DNA of 64,000 bases from Microvirga sp. ACRRW (GCF_022346925.1 NZ_JAKRNJ010000004.1:1-64000), one strand, 5' to 3'; positions 48,675 to 59,509 are shown, counted from the first letter of the stretch. Notes: generated from the letters alone by a model not told the origin. Translations and numbers: made by a program.

Positions 48675-49816
48675 GCGGCCACTCCCTCTCTCGTCGAGAG
48701 CACGCGATTCCACTCCTTCCTCACGCCTTCATCGCTTTCGTGATCAAAACGTGCGCCGCCGAGAGGGGCGACAGCCTCGCGCGGCAGCAGCCGGCCGACG
48801 GCCCAAACCGCCATGGCACGAACGAGCGGTGATTCATCATCGAGAAGGCGCACGGCTTCATCCGCCAGGGCATCATCGCCAGAATTGCCGATGGCGATGA
48901 GTACGTTGCGGATGAACCGGTCGCGCCCTGTGCGCTTGATCGGCGTGCCGGAAAAGCGCGTGCGAAACGTCGGATCGTCGAGCCGCGCCAGCTCCGCCAG
49001 CGGCAAGGCCGCAAGATCCTCGCGCTGCATGAGCTTCACCTCGCGGCTCGCCTGCGCGAACTTGTTCCAGGGGCAGACGGCCAGGCAATCGTCGCAGCCG
49101 AAGATGCGGTTGCCGATGCCGGTGCGCAAGTCTTCCGGAATATGCCCTTTGTGCTCGATCGTGAGATACGAAATGCAGCGCCGCGCATCGAGCTGAAACG
49201 GCGCGGGAAAGGCATTGGTCGGGCAGACATCGAGACAGCGGCGGCACGAGCCGCAATGGTTTTGCTCAGACTCGTCGACGGGCAGCTCCGCCGTCGTGAA
49301 GATGGCGCCGAGAAACAGCCAGTTGCCGAACTCACGCGACACGATGACCGTGTGCTTGCCCTGGAATCCGAGGCCCGCCGCCTCAGCCAGCGGCTTCTCC
49401 ATGACGGGCGCGGTATCGACAAACACCTTTACGTCGGAAGAAGCCTTGGCCGCCAGGAAACCTGCAATCTCCTTCAGCTTGCCCTTGATCACGTCGTGAT
49501 AGTCGCGATTGCGGGCATAGATGGAGATGGAGCCGCGATCTTTCTGCGAGAGTGTCGCGAGCGGATCGCTCGTGGGACCGTAATTCACGCCGAGCAGGAT
49601 GATGCTGCGCACCTCGGGCCAGAGCGTGCGCGGATCGGCGCGGCGCTCAGCTGTGTCAACCATCCAATACATGGAGGCGTGATGGCCTGCTTCGAGCCAT
49701 GCCTTCAGGCGCTCCGGTGCAAGCGGAATGGAATCCGGTGACGCGATGCGGATTGTGTCGAATCCGATCTCCTTGGCGCGCTCAACGAAGGCACGCTTGA
49801 GAGCCTCTCCGCTCAA
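48671..49816 (-). CDS. queG: epoxyqueuosine reductase
   Basis: 381 residues. The last step of queuosine synthesis: cobalamin-dependent reduction of epoxyqueuosine on tRNA. Seen: IRIASPDSIPLAPERL, LGVNYGP, FVDTAPVMEKPLAEAAGLGFQGKHT (cobalamin region), two [4Fe-4S] motifs CGSCRRCLDVCPTNAF and CDDCLAVCPWNKF, and a C-terminal HEAT-like repeat. No ATG precedes the conserved start, so I chose TTG 49814-49816, which overlaps the GST stop as TTGA; the ribosome binding site is weak. The exact start is uncertain by up to a few codons. Confidence 0.92.
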   Translation of the reverse strand: MSGEALKRAFVERAKEIGFDTIRIASPDSIPLAPERLKAWLEAGHHASMYWMVDTAERRADPRTLWPEVRSIILLGVNYGPTSDPLATLSQKDRGSISIYARNRDYHDVIKGKLKEIAGFLAAKASSDVKVFVDTAPVMEKPLAEAAGLGFQGKHTVIVSREFGNWLFLGAIFTTAELPVDESEQNHCGSCRRCLDVCPTNAFPAPFQLDARRCISYLTIEHKGHIPEDLRTGIGNRIFGCDDCLAVCPWNKFAQASREVKLMQREDLAALPLAELARLDDPTFRTRFSGTPIKRTGRDRFIRNVLIAIGNSGDDALADEAVRLLDDESPLVRAMAVWAVGRLLPREAVAPLGGARFDHESDEGVRKEWNRVLSTREGVAA

Positions 49817-50505
49817 AAGTCCAGATTGTCGTAATGGTCCGCCGGGGCCATGCCCGGCACCCGGTCCGCCAGGAGCGCGCGAAACGACGGCCGGGATTTC
49901 ACCCGGGCGTACCAAAGCTTCGCTGTTTCGTCCTCGTCCCATGGCACGTCGCCGAGATAATCCACCACCGAGAGATGGGCAGCCGCCGCCAGATCCGCAT
50001 AGGTCATCTGGTCGCCGGCCAGCCAATTCCGCTTGGAAATCAGAAAACCGATATATTTCAGGTGGTATCGCACATTGGTGCGCGCAGCGCGAATCGCACT
50101 CATGTCCGGCGGCCCGCCGCCGAGATCGGATGGCATGAACCGCTTGTAGATCTTTTCCGTGGCGAGGTAGTCCGTGACCTCCTCGTGGAATTTGCCCAGG
50201 AACCAGTCGAGCAGGCGGCGCACCTCGACCCGCTGGGTCAGTTCCTGAGGCAGAAGCCTGCGGTCCCTCAATTCCTCCCCACGAACATCGTCCAGATAAT
50301 CCGCAATTCCCCGCGCCCCCGCAACGGCCAAGCCATTATCGTCGACCAGGAGCGGTAGGTTACCCGCCGGGTTCAGTTCCAGGAACGGCATGCGCCGATC
50401 CCACGGCTTCTCCTCGGCGACATCCGGCTCAAGGCCAGTCTCCGCCAGAATAAGACGTGCGAACCGCGAATGCGGGCAGAAGGGATAAGAATGCAGGGTG
50501 GCCAT
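49813..50505 (-). CDS. glutathione S-transferase family protein
   Basis: 230 residues. Thioredoxin-like N-terminal domain with SYPFCPHSRFARLILAETGL (Ser/Cys near the N-terminus is the likely glutathione contact), and FLELNPAGNLPLLVDDNGLAVAGARGIADYL with the cis-Pro and the glutathione gamma-glutamyl contact; the helical C-terminal domain includes NWLAGDQMTYADLAAAAHLSVVDYLGDVPW. Cytosolic. Substrate unknown. It is the first gene of a leftward operon with queG; the link to queuosine is probably only co-transcription. Confidence 0.93.
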   Translation of the reverse strand: MATLHSYPFCPHSRFARLILAETGLEPDVAEEKPWDRRMPFLELNPAGNLPLLVDDNGLAVAGARGIADYLDDVRGEELRDRRLLPQELTQRVEVRRLLDWFLGKFHEEVTDYLATEKIYKRFMPSDLGGGPPDMSAIRAARTNVRYHLKYIGFLISKRNWLAGDQMTYADLAAAAHLSVVDYLGDVPWDEDETAKLWYARVKSRPSFRALLADRVPGMAPADHYDNLDF

Positions 50506-50593
50506 GGACTATGTGAGACGCGAAACAGGCGGCGAGAATAAGGCCGCGCTTTGTTAACGGGCGGTAAGGAATTTTGGTGAATCTCATGCTTCA

Positions 50594-50707
50594 GAGCATC
50601 GGACCCAAAAGTGGAAGGCACTTTTGGGATCTATTCGATGCTCAGTTTATGAAGTAGCGCATCGTTTAGGGCGGAAAACCGGGTCCACTTTTCCACACGA
50701 TGCGCTA
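50594..50707. repeat. bipartite palindromic intergenic repeat
   Basis: Two adjacent hairpins. First: GAGCATCG (50594-50601) with CGATGCTC (50636-50643), inner CCCAAAAGTG / CACTTTTGGG. Second: TAGCGCATCGT (50655-50665) with ACGATGCGCTA (50697-50707), inner GGAAAA / TTTTCC. From memory this sequence style (AGCATCGGACCC..., GCGCATCGT...GGAAAA) recurs in many intergenic regions of Hyphomicrobiales. It fills the gap between the GST and uppP genes. Confidence 0.75.
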
Positions 50708-50797
50708 AACGCATGAACACTGCTTCGCAGTTGCAATGCTTTCTTGACACGTCCGGGGACGCCCCTGCATCTGGCGCCTATCTAAGGATTTTCAACG

Positions 50798-51595
50798 ATG
50801 GACAATATCATCGAGGCGCTCTTCCTGGGCCTCATCGAGGGACTGACCGAATTCCTGCCGGTCTCCTCCACCGGACATCTGCTTCTCGTGGGACATTTCC
50901 TAGGCTTTGAATCCACGGGCAAGACCTTCGAGGTGCTGGTCCAGCTCGGCGCGATCCTCGCGATCCTCTCGGTCTATTTCAACAAGCTCTGGACCATCGC
51001 GAAAGCCCTTCCCTACGATCCGGATGCGCGGCGCTTCGTGATCGGCGTGGTGATCGCCTTCCTGCCGGCGGCCCTCATCGGCGCCGTGCTGCACGGCTTC
51101 ATCAAGGACGTGCTGTTCAACCCGTGGATCGTCTGCATGACCCTGATCGCGGGCGGCTTCGTGCTGCTCATGGTCGACCGGATGCCCCTGACGGCGACAC
51201 AGGACGACGCAACGCGTTTTCCCCTGCCCATGTATCTGAAGATCGGCCTGCTCCAGTGCCTCGCCATGGTTCCCGGCGTCTCCCGCTCGGGCGCGACCAT
51301 TGTCGGCGCCATGCTGATGGGCGCCTCGAAGCGCGCGGCGGCGGAGTTCTCTTTCTTCCTCGCCATGCCGACCATGGCGGGCGCCTTCACTTACGATCTC
51401 CTGAAGAACTACAAGTTCCTGTCGGCGAACGACGCCATCACCATCGTCGTCGGCTTCATCGCCGCTTTCATCGCCGCCGTCGTGGTGGTGAAGAAGCTGC
51501 TCGACTACGTCTCCCGTCACGGCTTTACACCGTTTGCCTATTGGCGGATCATCGTCGGTGCTCTGGGCCTTGCGGCCCTCATCGCTTTCGGGTGA
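50798..51595 (+). CDS. uppP: undecaprenyl-diphosphatase (BacA)
   Basis: 265 residues, integral inner-membrane enzyme with about eight helices. The catalytic motifs [17 protein letters not shown] (residues ~12-28) and [17 protein letters not shown] (~159-175) are intact, with Glu and Arg residues that act on the diphosphate. It dephosphorylates undecaprenyl diphosphate to recycle the lipid carrier of peptidoglycan and surface polysaccharides, and confers bacitracin tolerance. A TTGACA (50744-50749) upstream resembles a -35 box, with no clear -10. It follows the repeat at 50594. Confidence 0.97.
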   Translation: MDNIIEALFLGLIEGLTEFLPVSSTGHLLLVGHFLGFESTGKTFEVLVQLGAILAILSVYFNKLWTIAKALPYDPDARRFVIGVVIAFLPAALIGAVLHGFIKDVLFNPWIVCMTLIAGGFVLLMVDRMPLTATQDDATRFPLPMYLKIGLLQCLAMVPGVSRSGATIVGAMLMGASKRAAAEFSFFLAMPTMAGAFTYDLLKNYKFLSANDAITIVVGFIAAFIAAVVVVKKLLDYVSRHGFTPFAYWRIIVGALGLAALIAFG

Positions 51596-51598
51596 ATC

Positions 51599-51844
51599 AT
51601 GCTGGGGCGCACCGAGTTCTTCGCCGTTGCGCTGGCCGCGATCATCGCTCTCATGATCGTGGCCTTCGCCGTTGTCGCGGGCGCATCGACGCCTGCGCGC
51701 TCTCAGGGAGAAACTGCGGGTGAGCCGGCCTGCTCGGAATGGACGGACGGCTGCATCGTCTGCGCCCGTACCCCGCAAGGATTAGCCTGCTCGACGCCTG
51801 GCATCGCATGCGTGCGAAAAGCACCGCGTTGCTTGAAGCCCTAA
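51599..51844 (+). CDS. small cysteine-rich exported or membrane-anchored protein
   Basis: 81 residues starting 3 nt after the uppP stop, so probably co-transcribed. The N-terminus has a ~23-residue hydrophobic segment (FFAVALAAIIALMIVAFAVVAG), a signal anchor or signal peptide. The C-terminal domain has six cysteines spaced C-x6-C-x2-C-x8-C-x6-C-x6-C (from about residue 45 to 78), suggesting disulfides or metal binding in the periplasm. I recall similar small proteins in Rhizobiales but no function. Its stop overlaps the nth stop (CTAA shared). Confidence 0.72.
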   Translation: MLGRTEFFAVALAAIIALMIVAFAVVAGASTPARSQGETAGEPACSEWTDGCIVCARTPQGLACSTPGIACVRKAPRCLKP

Positions 51845-52584
51845 GGGATCGTTTTGTCCGGATAACGGCAGAGATCGTTGACAGGGCAGCGCCAGCATTC
51901 TGGCCTGCGCGCCTTGCAGATGTAGCGTCCGTGCAGGATCAGCCAGTGATGCGCGTGGAGCAGATATTCCTTCGGGATCAGCTTCTCCAGCGGCGCTTGC
52001 GTTTCCAGCGGCGTCTTCGTGTTCACGAGCGGCAAGCGGTTTGCGACACGGAAGATATGCGTATCGACCGCGATGCGCGGATCGCCGAAGGCGATGTTCA
52101 CCACGACGCTCGCGGTCTTGCGCCCGACGCCGGGTAATGTTTCCAGGATCTCGACGGAATTGGGCACCTTGCCGCCGAACTCATCCACGAGGCGCTTGGC
52201 TGCGGCGATCACGTTCTTCGCCTTCGTGTTGAAGAAGTTCAGCGTCCTGATGTGTTCCTTCAGTCCATCCTCTCCGAGCTTCAGCATTTTCTGCGGCGTG
52301 TCGGCGATGCGAAAGAGGTCCTTCGTCGCCTTGTTGACGCCCACGTCCGTCGACTGCGCCGACAATGCTACCGCCACGAGCAGCGTGTAAGGATTGGTGT
52401 AATCCAATTCGCCCTTGGGTTCCGGATTCGCCTCGTGGAGACGGCGGAAAATCTCGATCATCGTCGCCTTGTCGACGGGTTTGGGCACGCGCAGGCGAAC
52501 CGCAGCCTTCACGGCCTTCGCCGGAATGGCAGCCTTTGATTTCGGTGACGATTTGCGGCGGGAGGCAGACTTCAGATCGGACAT
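51841..52584 (-). CDS. nth: endonuclease III
   Basis: 247 residues from ATG 52584; an extra 14 codons upstream would overlap the divergent gene's region and lack conservation. The family excises oxidised pyrimidines and cuts AP sites. Helix-hairpin-helix LPGVGRKTASVVVNIAFGDPRIAVDTHIFRVANR carries the catalytic Lys and Asp; the C-terminal [4Fe-4S] cluster has C-x6-C-x2-C-x5-C. The N-terminus (about 35 residues, SKSAIPAKAVKAA-like) is a basic extension common in rhizobia. It is divergent from the DUF2244 gene, 20 nt apart. Confidence 0.97.
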   Translation of the reverse strand: MSDLKSASRRKSSPKSKAAIPAKAVKAAVRLRVPKPVDKATMIEIFRRLHEANPEPKGELDYTNPYTLLVAVALSAQSTDVGVNKATKDLFRIADTPQKMLKLGEDGLKEHIRTLNFFNTKAKNVIAAAKRLVDEFGGKVPNSVEILETLPGVGRKTASVVVNIAFGDPRIAVDTHIFRVANRLPLVNTKTPLETQAPLEKLIPKEYLLHAHHWLILHGRYICKARRPECWRCPVNDLCRYPDKTIP

Positions 52585-52604
52585 GCTTGCGTTATATCTG
52601 GACC

Positions 52605-53117
52605 ATGGCAGGCAGCAAGGCGACATTTGACGATGGGGCCGACCGGTTCGAGAAGCCGGTGTTCTCGGCCGTCATCCGTCCGCACCGGTCGCTGAGCCCG
52701 CAGGGCTTCAGGATCGTGATGGCGCTGGTCTGCCTCACCTCCATCGTCGCGAGCCTCCCCTTCGTCATCATGGGATTCTGGCCCGTCGCCGGTTTCTTCG
52801 GCCTCGATTTCCTCGGCCTCTACATCGCATTCCGCATCAGCTACCGGCAGGCCCAGGCCTTCGAGCTTCTGGAATTGACGCCGATCCGCCTGCTCTTTCG
52901 CAAAGTGAGCGAGCGGGGCGATATGCGCGAATGGCAGTTCAACCCGCTCTGGACCCGTCTGGACCGGGAAGTCGACGAGGAATACGGCCTGCAGAAACTC
53001 GCGCTCGCCTCCCGCAACGAACGCGTGGTGATCGCCCGCGATCTCTCGCCGGAGGAGCGAGAGACCTTCGCCGAAGCGTTCAGCCGAGCATTGTCGGATG
53101 TGAAGCGCGGCTATTGA
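52605..53117 (+). CDS. DUF2244 domain membrane protein
   Basis: 170 residues from ATG 52605. Two adjacent transmembrane segments (about residues 33-75: FRIVMALVCLTSIVASLPFVIMGFWPV, then FFGLDFLGLYIAFRISY) are followed by a cytoplasmic domain with REWQFNPLWTRLDREVDEEYGLQKLALASRNERVVIA and LSPEERETFAEAFSRAL. This layout matches the DUF2244 family, common in alphaproteobacteria and sometimes annotated near cytochrome assembly genes. Function unknown. Divergent from nth. Confidence 0.92.
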   Translation: MAGSKATFDDGADRFEKPVFSAVIRPHRSLSPQGFRIVMALVCLTSIVASLPFVIMGFWPVAGFFGLDFLGLYIAFRISYRQAQAFELLELTPIRLLFRKVSERGDMREWQFNPLWTRLDREVDEEYGLQKLALASRNERVVIARDLSPEERETFAEAFSRALSDVKRGY

Positions 53118-53263
53118 GCCGGGTGGAAATGGATTGCCCATCCAAGTGTCTCGCCGCCGTCTCGGTGACGAATATCGCTCAGATGACGGGCATGAAGCCG
53201 TTGTCGAATAGAACAATGTTTCATACGATGCCTGACAATCGACCTTGAGTGAAAGGGCATCTC

Positions 53264-53620
53264 ATGAGCCGCCTCTCAACATTGCTGCTTGCCTCAGTGG
53301 TATTCAGTCTATCGAGCCCTGCCGCCGAGGCGCAGGATCAGCGGAGAGTTCTGATCGAGATATTCCAGCAGCAAGTCAGATCCTGTTACATCCTTCCGGA
53401 GAAAGAGCGCGGCGCCGAATCCGTTGTCGTCGAGCTGCGCCTGGAGCCGAACGGAGCTTTGACTCGCCAACCTGAGGTCATCCACGGCCTGCCCGATTCT
53501 CTGATGGCTCGGGCGGCCCTGCGCGCTATCGACAAATGTGCTCCGTTCAAGGTCCCCAAGGAATTTGCTTCCCTCTACCGGGACTGGAGAACCTTACGAA
53601 TTCGGTTCGACGCGCAGTAA
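53264..53620 (+). CDS. exported TolA/TonB C-terminal-like protein
   Basis: 118 residues from ATG 53264, with AAAGGG 6 nt upstream (53249 GTG is a poorer choice). A signal peptide (MSRLSTLLLASVVFSLSSPAAEA, cleavage near AEAQ) precedes a single domain: VVVELRLEPNGALTRQPEVIHGL, AALRAIDKCAPFKVP, and WRTLRIRFDAQ, the pattern of the TonB/TolA C-terminal fold. Two cysteines (RSCYILP and DKCAPF) may form a disulfide. Without the usual N-terminal membrane and linker domains, it may be a free periplasmic protein of the cell envelope. Confidence 0.78.
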   Translation: MSRLSTLLLASVVFSLSSPAAEAQDQRRVLIEIFQQQVRSCYILPEKERGAESVVVELRLEPNGALTRQPEVIHGLPDSLMARAALRAIDKCAPFKVPKEFASLYRDWRTLRIRFDAQ

Positions 53621-53699
53621 GATCCAAGGATCAACATCACAGAAATCGGGTGTCGCCTCCTCCTGAGACCGCCTAGAGTGCCCACAAGAGGAAAACGCC

Positions 53700-54608
53700 A
53701 TGCTCGATACCTTGCGCGACATCACCATCGAACCCAGCGAAATCACGCTGCCGGATGAGCCCCATGCGGATTATGAGCGGGTGCGCCGGATCATTGCGTT
53801 CATCTCGGAGCGCTGGCGCGAGCAGCCCTCGCTGGAGGCCATTGCCGACCATGTGGGATTGTCCACCACCCATGTGCACCATCTCTTCCGGCGCTGGTCG
53901 GGGCTGAGCCCAAAAGCCTTCCTGCAGGCGATCACTCTCGACAATGCCAAGGCGCTGCTGACCGATTCCGCCAGCGTGCTCGACGTCACCTACGAACTCG
54001 GTCTCTCGGGTCCGGCCCGGCTGCACGATCTCTTCGTGACCCACGAGGCCATGACGCCGGGCGATTACAAAGTCGGCGGAGCGGGCCTCACCATGCGCTA
54101 CGGTTTCCACCCTTCCCCCTTCGGCGAGGCGATCCTCGTCGCGACGGAACGGGGTCTCGCGGGCCTCGGCTTCGTGGATGACGGCGACCGGCAGGCAACC
54201 CTTGCCGACATGACCCGCCGCTGGCCGAAAGCCCATTACGTGGAGGATGCCGCCGCCACGGCCCCACTCGCCCGGCGCATCTTCAACCCGTCGCAATGGC
54301 AGGCGGAGCAGCCCCTGCGAGTCGTGCTCATCGGCACCGATTTCGAGGTGCGGGTATGGCAGACCCTGCTGCGCATTCCCCGCGACAAGGCCACCACCTA
54401 TTCCGACATCGCCCGCCATATCGGGAAGCCCGCCGCCTGCCGGGCCGTGGGCGCGGCTGTGGGCAAGAACCCGGTTTCCTTCGTGGTCCCTTGCCACCGG
54501 GTGCTCGGCCGCTCCGGCGCGCTCACCGGCTACCATTGGGGCCTCACCCGCAAGCAGGCGATCTTGGGCTGGGAAGCGGGAAGAGGTTTGAGCAACAGCG
54601 AGGCTTAG
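53700..54608 (+). CDS. AraC-type regulator fused to O6-alkylguanine-DNA methyltransferase (Ada-like)
   Basis: 302 residues. An AraC-type helix-turn-helix domain fills about residues 30-125 (RIIAFISERWREQPSLEAIADHVGLSTTHVHHLFRRWSGLSPKAFLQ), followed by an MGMT domain with the alkyl-acceptor PCHRV (Cys265), FEVRVWQTLLRIPRDKATTYSDIA and AVGAAVGKNPVSFVVPCHRVLG. It repairs O6-methylguanine and may also bind DNA. The N-terminal zinc domain of E. coli Ada, which senses methylphosphotriesters, is missing. So this is a shortened Ada variant, and its transcriptional role is uncertain. Confidence 0.93.
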   Translation: MLDTLRDITIEPSEITLPDEPHADYERVRRIIAFISERWREQPSLEAIADHVGLSTTHVHHLFRRWSGLSPKAFLQAITLDNAKALLTDSASVLDVTYELGLSGPARLHDLFVTHEAMTPGDYKVGGAGLTMRYGFHPSPFGEAILVATERGLAGLGFVDDGDRQATLADMTRRWPKAHYVEDAAATAPLARRIFNPSQWQAEQPLRVVLIGTDFEVRVWQTLLRIPRDKATTYSDIARHIGKPAACRAVGAAVGKNPVSFVVPCHRVLGRSGALTGYHWGLTRKQAILGWEAGRGLSNSEA

Positions 54609-54676
54609 GCTCAAAAAATAAGGCATTCCAGTATCTTACCCCTATTGCAGCCGTGCAACAGGGATAAACTCTCGTG

Positions 54677-54701
54677 TCCTGAAGCCAACTAGCCTTCAGG
54701 A
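54677..54701. other. 8-bp stem-loop upstream of the dnaK promoter
   Basis: TCCTGAAG (54677-54684) and CTTCAGGA (54694-54701) pair with a 9-nt loop. It lies just upstream of the RpoH promoter and could end transcription from the previous gene or bind a regulator. Confidence 0.4.
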
Positions 54702-54705
54702 TCGT

Positions 54706-54734
54706 CTTGCAGCGTTTGAAACCCCTTCTTATAT
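54706..54734 (+). promoter_or_regulatory. RpoH-type heat-shock promoter of dnaK
   Basis: CTTGCA (54706-54711), 16 nt, CTTATAT (54728-54734). This matches the alphaproteobacterial sigma-32 consensus well, and the location is about 120 nt before the dnaK ATG, as expected for heat-shock control. Confidence 0.7.
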
Positions 54735-54851
54735 CAGCGCCATCAGGGTCGCCTCGGTTCGATGCGGGCCTGTTTTAGTCAATCAACATGTAAGCCATGG
54801 GCCGGGCCGCTTCGGGGCTCGGCGGTCTGCTTGAAAGTGAGGGATCCCGCC

Positions 54852-56768
<1,917 letters not shown>

Positions 56769-56795
56769 AAACGATGCGTGCGTTCTGACGAGTTC

Positions 56796-56826
56796 GGCAC
56801 CCGGTTTCATGGCCGGGTGCCGTTTT
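56796..56826 (+). terminator. intrinsic terminator between dnaK and dnaJ
   Basis: GGCACCCGG (56796-56804) and CCGGGTGCC (56813-56821) with an 8-nt loop, then GTTTT. It lies 28 nt after the dnaK stop. Its presence between dnaK and dnaJ would reduce dnaJ expression relative to dnaK. Confidence 0.85.
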
Positions 56827-56945
56827 CGTGAAATGGTTTGAAACAACAATGACCGATCAACCGACCAATCAACATGATGCATTCAAGCGCCAGGGTCTGG
56901 TCGGCAGCATGACGGAGCGAGTTGTCGCTCCGAGGGGCGCCTGAA

Positions 56946-58088
56946 ATGTCCAAGCGCGATTACTACGAGGTTCTCGGCGTCGCGAAGACCGCGTCTGAGG
57001 CGGAGATGAAGTCCGCTTTCCGCAAGCTCGCGATGCAATATCATCCGGACCGCAACCCGGGCGACCACGAGGCGGAAGTCAAGTTCAAGGAACTCAACGA
57101 GGCCTATCAGACCCTCTCCGATGGCCAGAAGCGCGCGGCCTATGACCGCTACGGCCATGCGGCCTTCGCCAATGGCGGCGGCGCGGGCGGGGGCGGCTTC
57201 AACGGCGATTTCTCCGACTTCATGTCGGACATCTTCGAGAATTTCTTCGGCGATGCGGGCGGACGAGGCCGTGGCCGGAACACGACCGGTCGCGAGCGCG
57301 GCGCGGACATGCGCTACAATCTCGAGATCACCCTCGACGAGGCCTTCCACGGCAAGACCGCCGAGCTGAAGATTCCCACCTCCATCACCTGCGAAGCCTG
57401 CTCGGGCTCCGGCGCGAAGCCGGGCTCCAAGCCCAAGACCTGCCCCACCTGCGCGGGCGCAGGCCGCGTGCGGGCGACACAGGGCTTCTTCTCCATCGAG
57501 CGCACCTGCCCGAACTGCCATGGGCGCGGCGAGGTAATCGACGACCCCTGCGGCTCCTGCGGCGGCGCGGGCCGCGTGACGCGCGAGCGCACGCTCTCAG
57601 TCAACATTCCGGCGGGCGTAGAGGATGGCACGCGCATCCGCTTGGCCGGCGAAGGCGAAGCAGGCCTGCGCGGCGGGCCTGCGGGCGATCTCTACATCTT
57701 CCTCTCGCTGAAACCCCATCCGTTCTTCCAGCGCGACGGCGCAGACCTGTTCTGCCGCGTGCCGATCTCCCTGGTGACGGCGGCCATCGGCGGCGAGTTC
57801 AATGTGCCGACACTCAGCGGCTCCGAGGCGCTCGTGAAGGTTCCCGAAGGCACTCAGACCGGCAAGCAATTCCGCCTGAAGGGCAAGGGCATGCCGGTGC
57901 TGCGCTCCCGCGACGTGGGCGACCTCTACATCCAGGTTGTTGTGGAAACCCCACAGAAGCTCACCAAGCGCCAGCGCGAGCTGCTGGAAGAGTTCGACAA
58001 GGAATGCTCGAAGGAAAATCACCCGGAAAGCTCGGGCTTTTTCTCGCGTTTCCGGGAGTTTCTCGATGGTTTCAGCGGATCAACTTAG
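56946..58088 (+). CDS. dnaJ: molecular chaperone DnaJ
   Basis: 380 residues from ATG 56946. J domain with HPD at residues 33-35 ([10 protein letters not shown]), glycine-rich linker ([13 protein letters not shown]), four CxxCxGxG zinc repeats ([32 protein letters not shown]), and C-terminal substrate-binding domains. It stimulates the DnaK ATPase and delivers clients. It lies 177 nt after dnaK, behind the terminator; part of the gap is a spacer without recognisable promoter. Confidence 0.98.
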   Translation: MSKRDYYEVLGVAKTASEAEMKSAFRKLAMQYHPDRNPGDHEAEVKFKELNEAYQTLSDGQKRAAYDRYGHAAFANGGGAGGGGFNGDFSDFMSDIFENFFGDAGGRGRGRNTTGRERGADMRYNLEITLDEAFHGKTAELKIPTSITCEACSGSGAKPGSKPKTCPTCAGAGRVRATQGFFSIERTCPNCHGRGEVIDDPCGSCGGAGRVTRERTLSVNIPAGVEDGTRIRLAGEGEAGLRGGPAGDLYIFLSLKPHPFFQRDGADLFCRVPISLVTAAIGGEFNVPTLSGSEALVKVPEGTQTGKQFRLKGKGMPVLRSRDVGDLYIQVVVETPQKLTKRQRELLEEFDKECSKENHPESSGFFSRFREFLDGFSGST

Positions 58089-58154
58089 CTTGACGGTCGT
58101 TTCCTTTGAGCTTTAAACAGCCTTTGTAATCCGCCCGCTTGAGGGGTCTTCCCA

Positions 58155-58778
58155 GTGCTTCAGTCGTTCCAACGGCCTACGACCCGGAAAATCCCTATCA
58201 AGAAAGATCGCTTTCAGGACGAGGCGCGGTTTCTCCGTTCCTGGCTGGAACGTCCCTTGGCCATCGGCGCGATCACCCCTTCCGGCAAGGCCCTGGCGCG
58301 GACCATGGCGTCCTACGTCGATCCCCGCATCCCGGGACCCGTCATCGAGCTGGGCCCCGGCACCGGCCCGGTGACCGACGCGCTGATCCGGCGCGGGGTG
58401 GAGCAGGAGCGGCTGATCCTCGTCGAGTTCAACCCCGAATTCTGCCAGCTGCTGAAGCGCCGTTTTCCGAAGGCGACGATCATTCAGGGCGATGCCTACG
58501 ACCTGCATGAAACCCTGTCCGGCATCCTGAAGGAGCCCGCGGCCGCCACCGTGTCGAGCCTGCCGCTCTTCACCAAGCCCATGGACCAGCGCCTGGACCT
58601 GCTGGAGGCGGCTCAGACGCTGATGCAGCCGAACGCGCCCTTCATCCAGTTCACCTATGCCGTCGTGCCGCCAATTCCGTCACGCTCGGAAGATTACAGA
58701 ACCAGAGCGTCCAACCGCATCTGGCGCAACCTCCCCCCTGCCCGCGTCTGGGTTTACAACAAGGCCGATCATCCATGA
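58155..58778 (+). CDS. class I SAM-dependent methyltransferase, PmtA-like phospholipid N-methyltransferase
   Basis: 207 residues from GTG 58155 with GAGGGG 8 nt upstream. SAM-binding motif [33 protein letters not shown] (motif II), and [11 protein letters not shown] (motif III) are present; an amphipathic N-terminus ([34 protein letters not shown]) matches the Agrobacterium/Rhodobacter PmtA family, which methylates phosphatidylethanolamine toward phosphatidylcholine at the inner face of the membrane. It overlaps pyrF by 4 bp. Specific lipid substrate inferred only. Confidence 0.85.
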   Translation: MLQSFQRPTTRKIPIKKDRFQDEARFLRSWLERPLAIGAITPSGKALARTMASYVDPRIPGPVIELGPGTGPVTDALIRRGVEQERLILVEFNPEFCQLLKRRFPKATIIQGDAYDLHETLSGILKEPAAATVSSLPLFTKPMDQRLDLLEAAQTLMQPNAPFIQFTYAVVPPIPSRSEDYRTRASNRIWRNLPPARVWVYNKADHP

Positions 58779-59509
58779 GCAACGGTTTGTCTCTCATCCC
58801 GAATCCCGCTTCAGGGGGAGACATCCGTGACAGGCTCATCATCGGTCTCGACGTTCCAAGCGTCGAGGAAGCGCGCTCCATCGTATCGCGCATCGGCGAT
58901 GCGGGCACCTTCTACAAGATTGGCTATCAGCTGGGTTACGCAGGCGGCCTCGAATTCGCGCGCGAGCTGATCGGCCAGGGCAAAAAGGTCTTTCTCGATC
59001 TCAAGCTCCACGACATCGGCAACACGGTGGAAGAAGGCGTGCGCTCGATTGCGCGCATGGGCATGACCTTCCTCACCGTGCACGCCTATCCGCAGACCAT
59101 GCGCGCCGCCGTTGCGGGCAAAGCAGGATCGGACCTCAAGATCCTCGCCGTCACCGTGCTCACCTCCTATGACGACAGCGATCTCATCGATGCAGGCTAT
59201 GCGCCCATCGCTGCGGCGGACCTCGTCGCCAAGCGCGCAGAGCAGGCCCGCGACATCGGCATCGACGGCATCGTCTGCGCCGCCACGGAAGCGCAACGCG
59301 TGCGCGGCATCGTCGGGCGCAACCGCCTCATCGTGACGCCCGGCATTCGCCCCGCGGGCACGGATGCGGGCGATCAGAAGCGCGTCGTCACACCTGCTGA
59401 AGGCATTCGCCTCGGTGCCAATCACCTGGTCGTCGGCCGCCCCATCGTGAAAGCTGCCGACCCGCGCGCCGTTGCGGAGGCCATCGTCAGCGAAATCGCT
59501 GCGGCCTGA
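58775..59509 (+). CDS. pyrF: orotidine 5'-phosphate decarboxylase
   Basis: 244 residues. It decarboxylates OMP to UMP, the last step of pyrimidine synthesis. The catalytic DLKLHD (Asp75, Lys77, Asp80), [19 protein letters not shown] and the phosphate-binding PGIRP...[27 protein letters not shown] are present. The N-terminal ~18 residues are a short extension. It starts within the PmtA-like gene (ATGA overlap). Confidence 0.97.
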   Translation: MSNGLSLIPNPASGGDIRDRLIIGLDVPSVEEARSIVSRIGDAGTFYKIGYQLGYAGGLEFARELIGQGKKVFLDLKLHDIGNTVEEGVRSIARMGMTFLTVHAYPQTMRAAVAGKAGSDLKILAVTVLTSYDDSDLIDAGYAPIAAADLVAKRAEQARDIGIDGIVCAATEAQRVRGIVGRNRLIVTPGIRPAGTDAGDQKRVVTPAEGIRLGANHLVVGRPIVKAADPRAVAEAIVSEIAAA

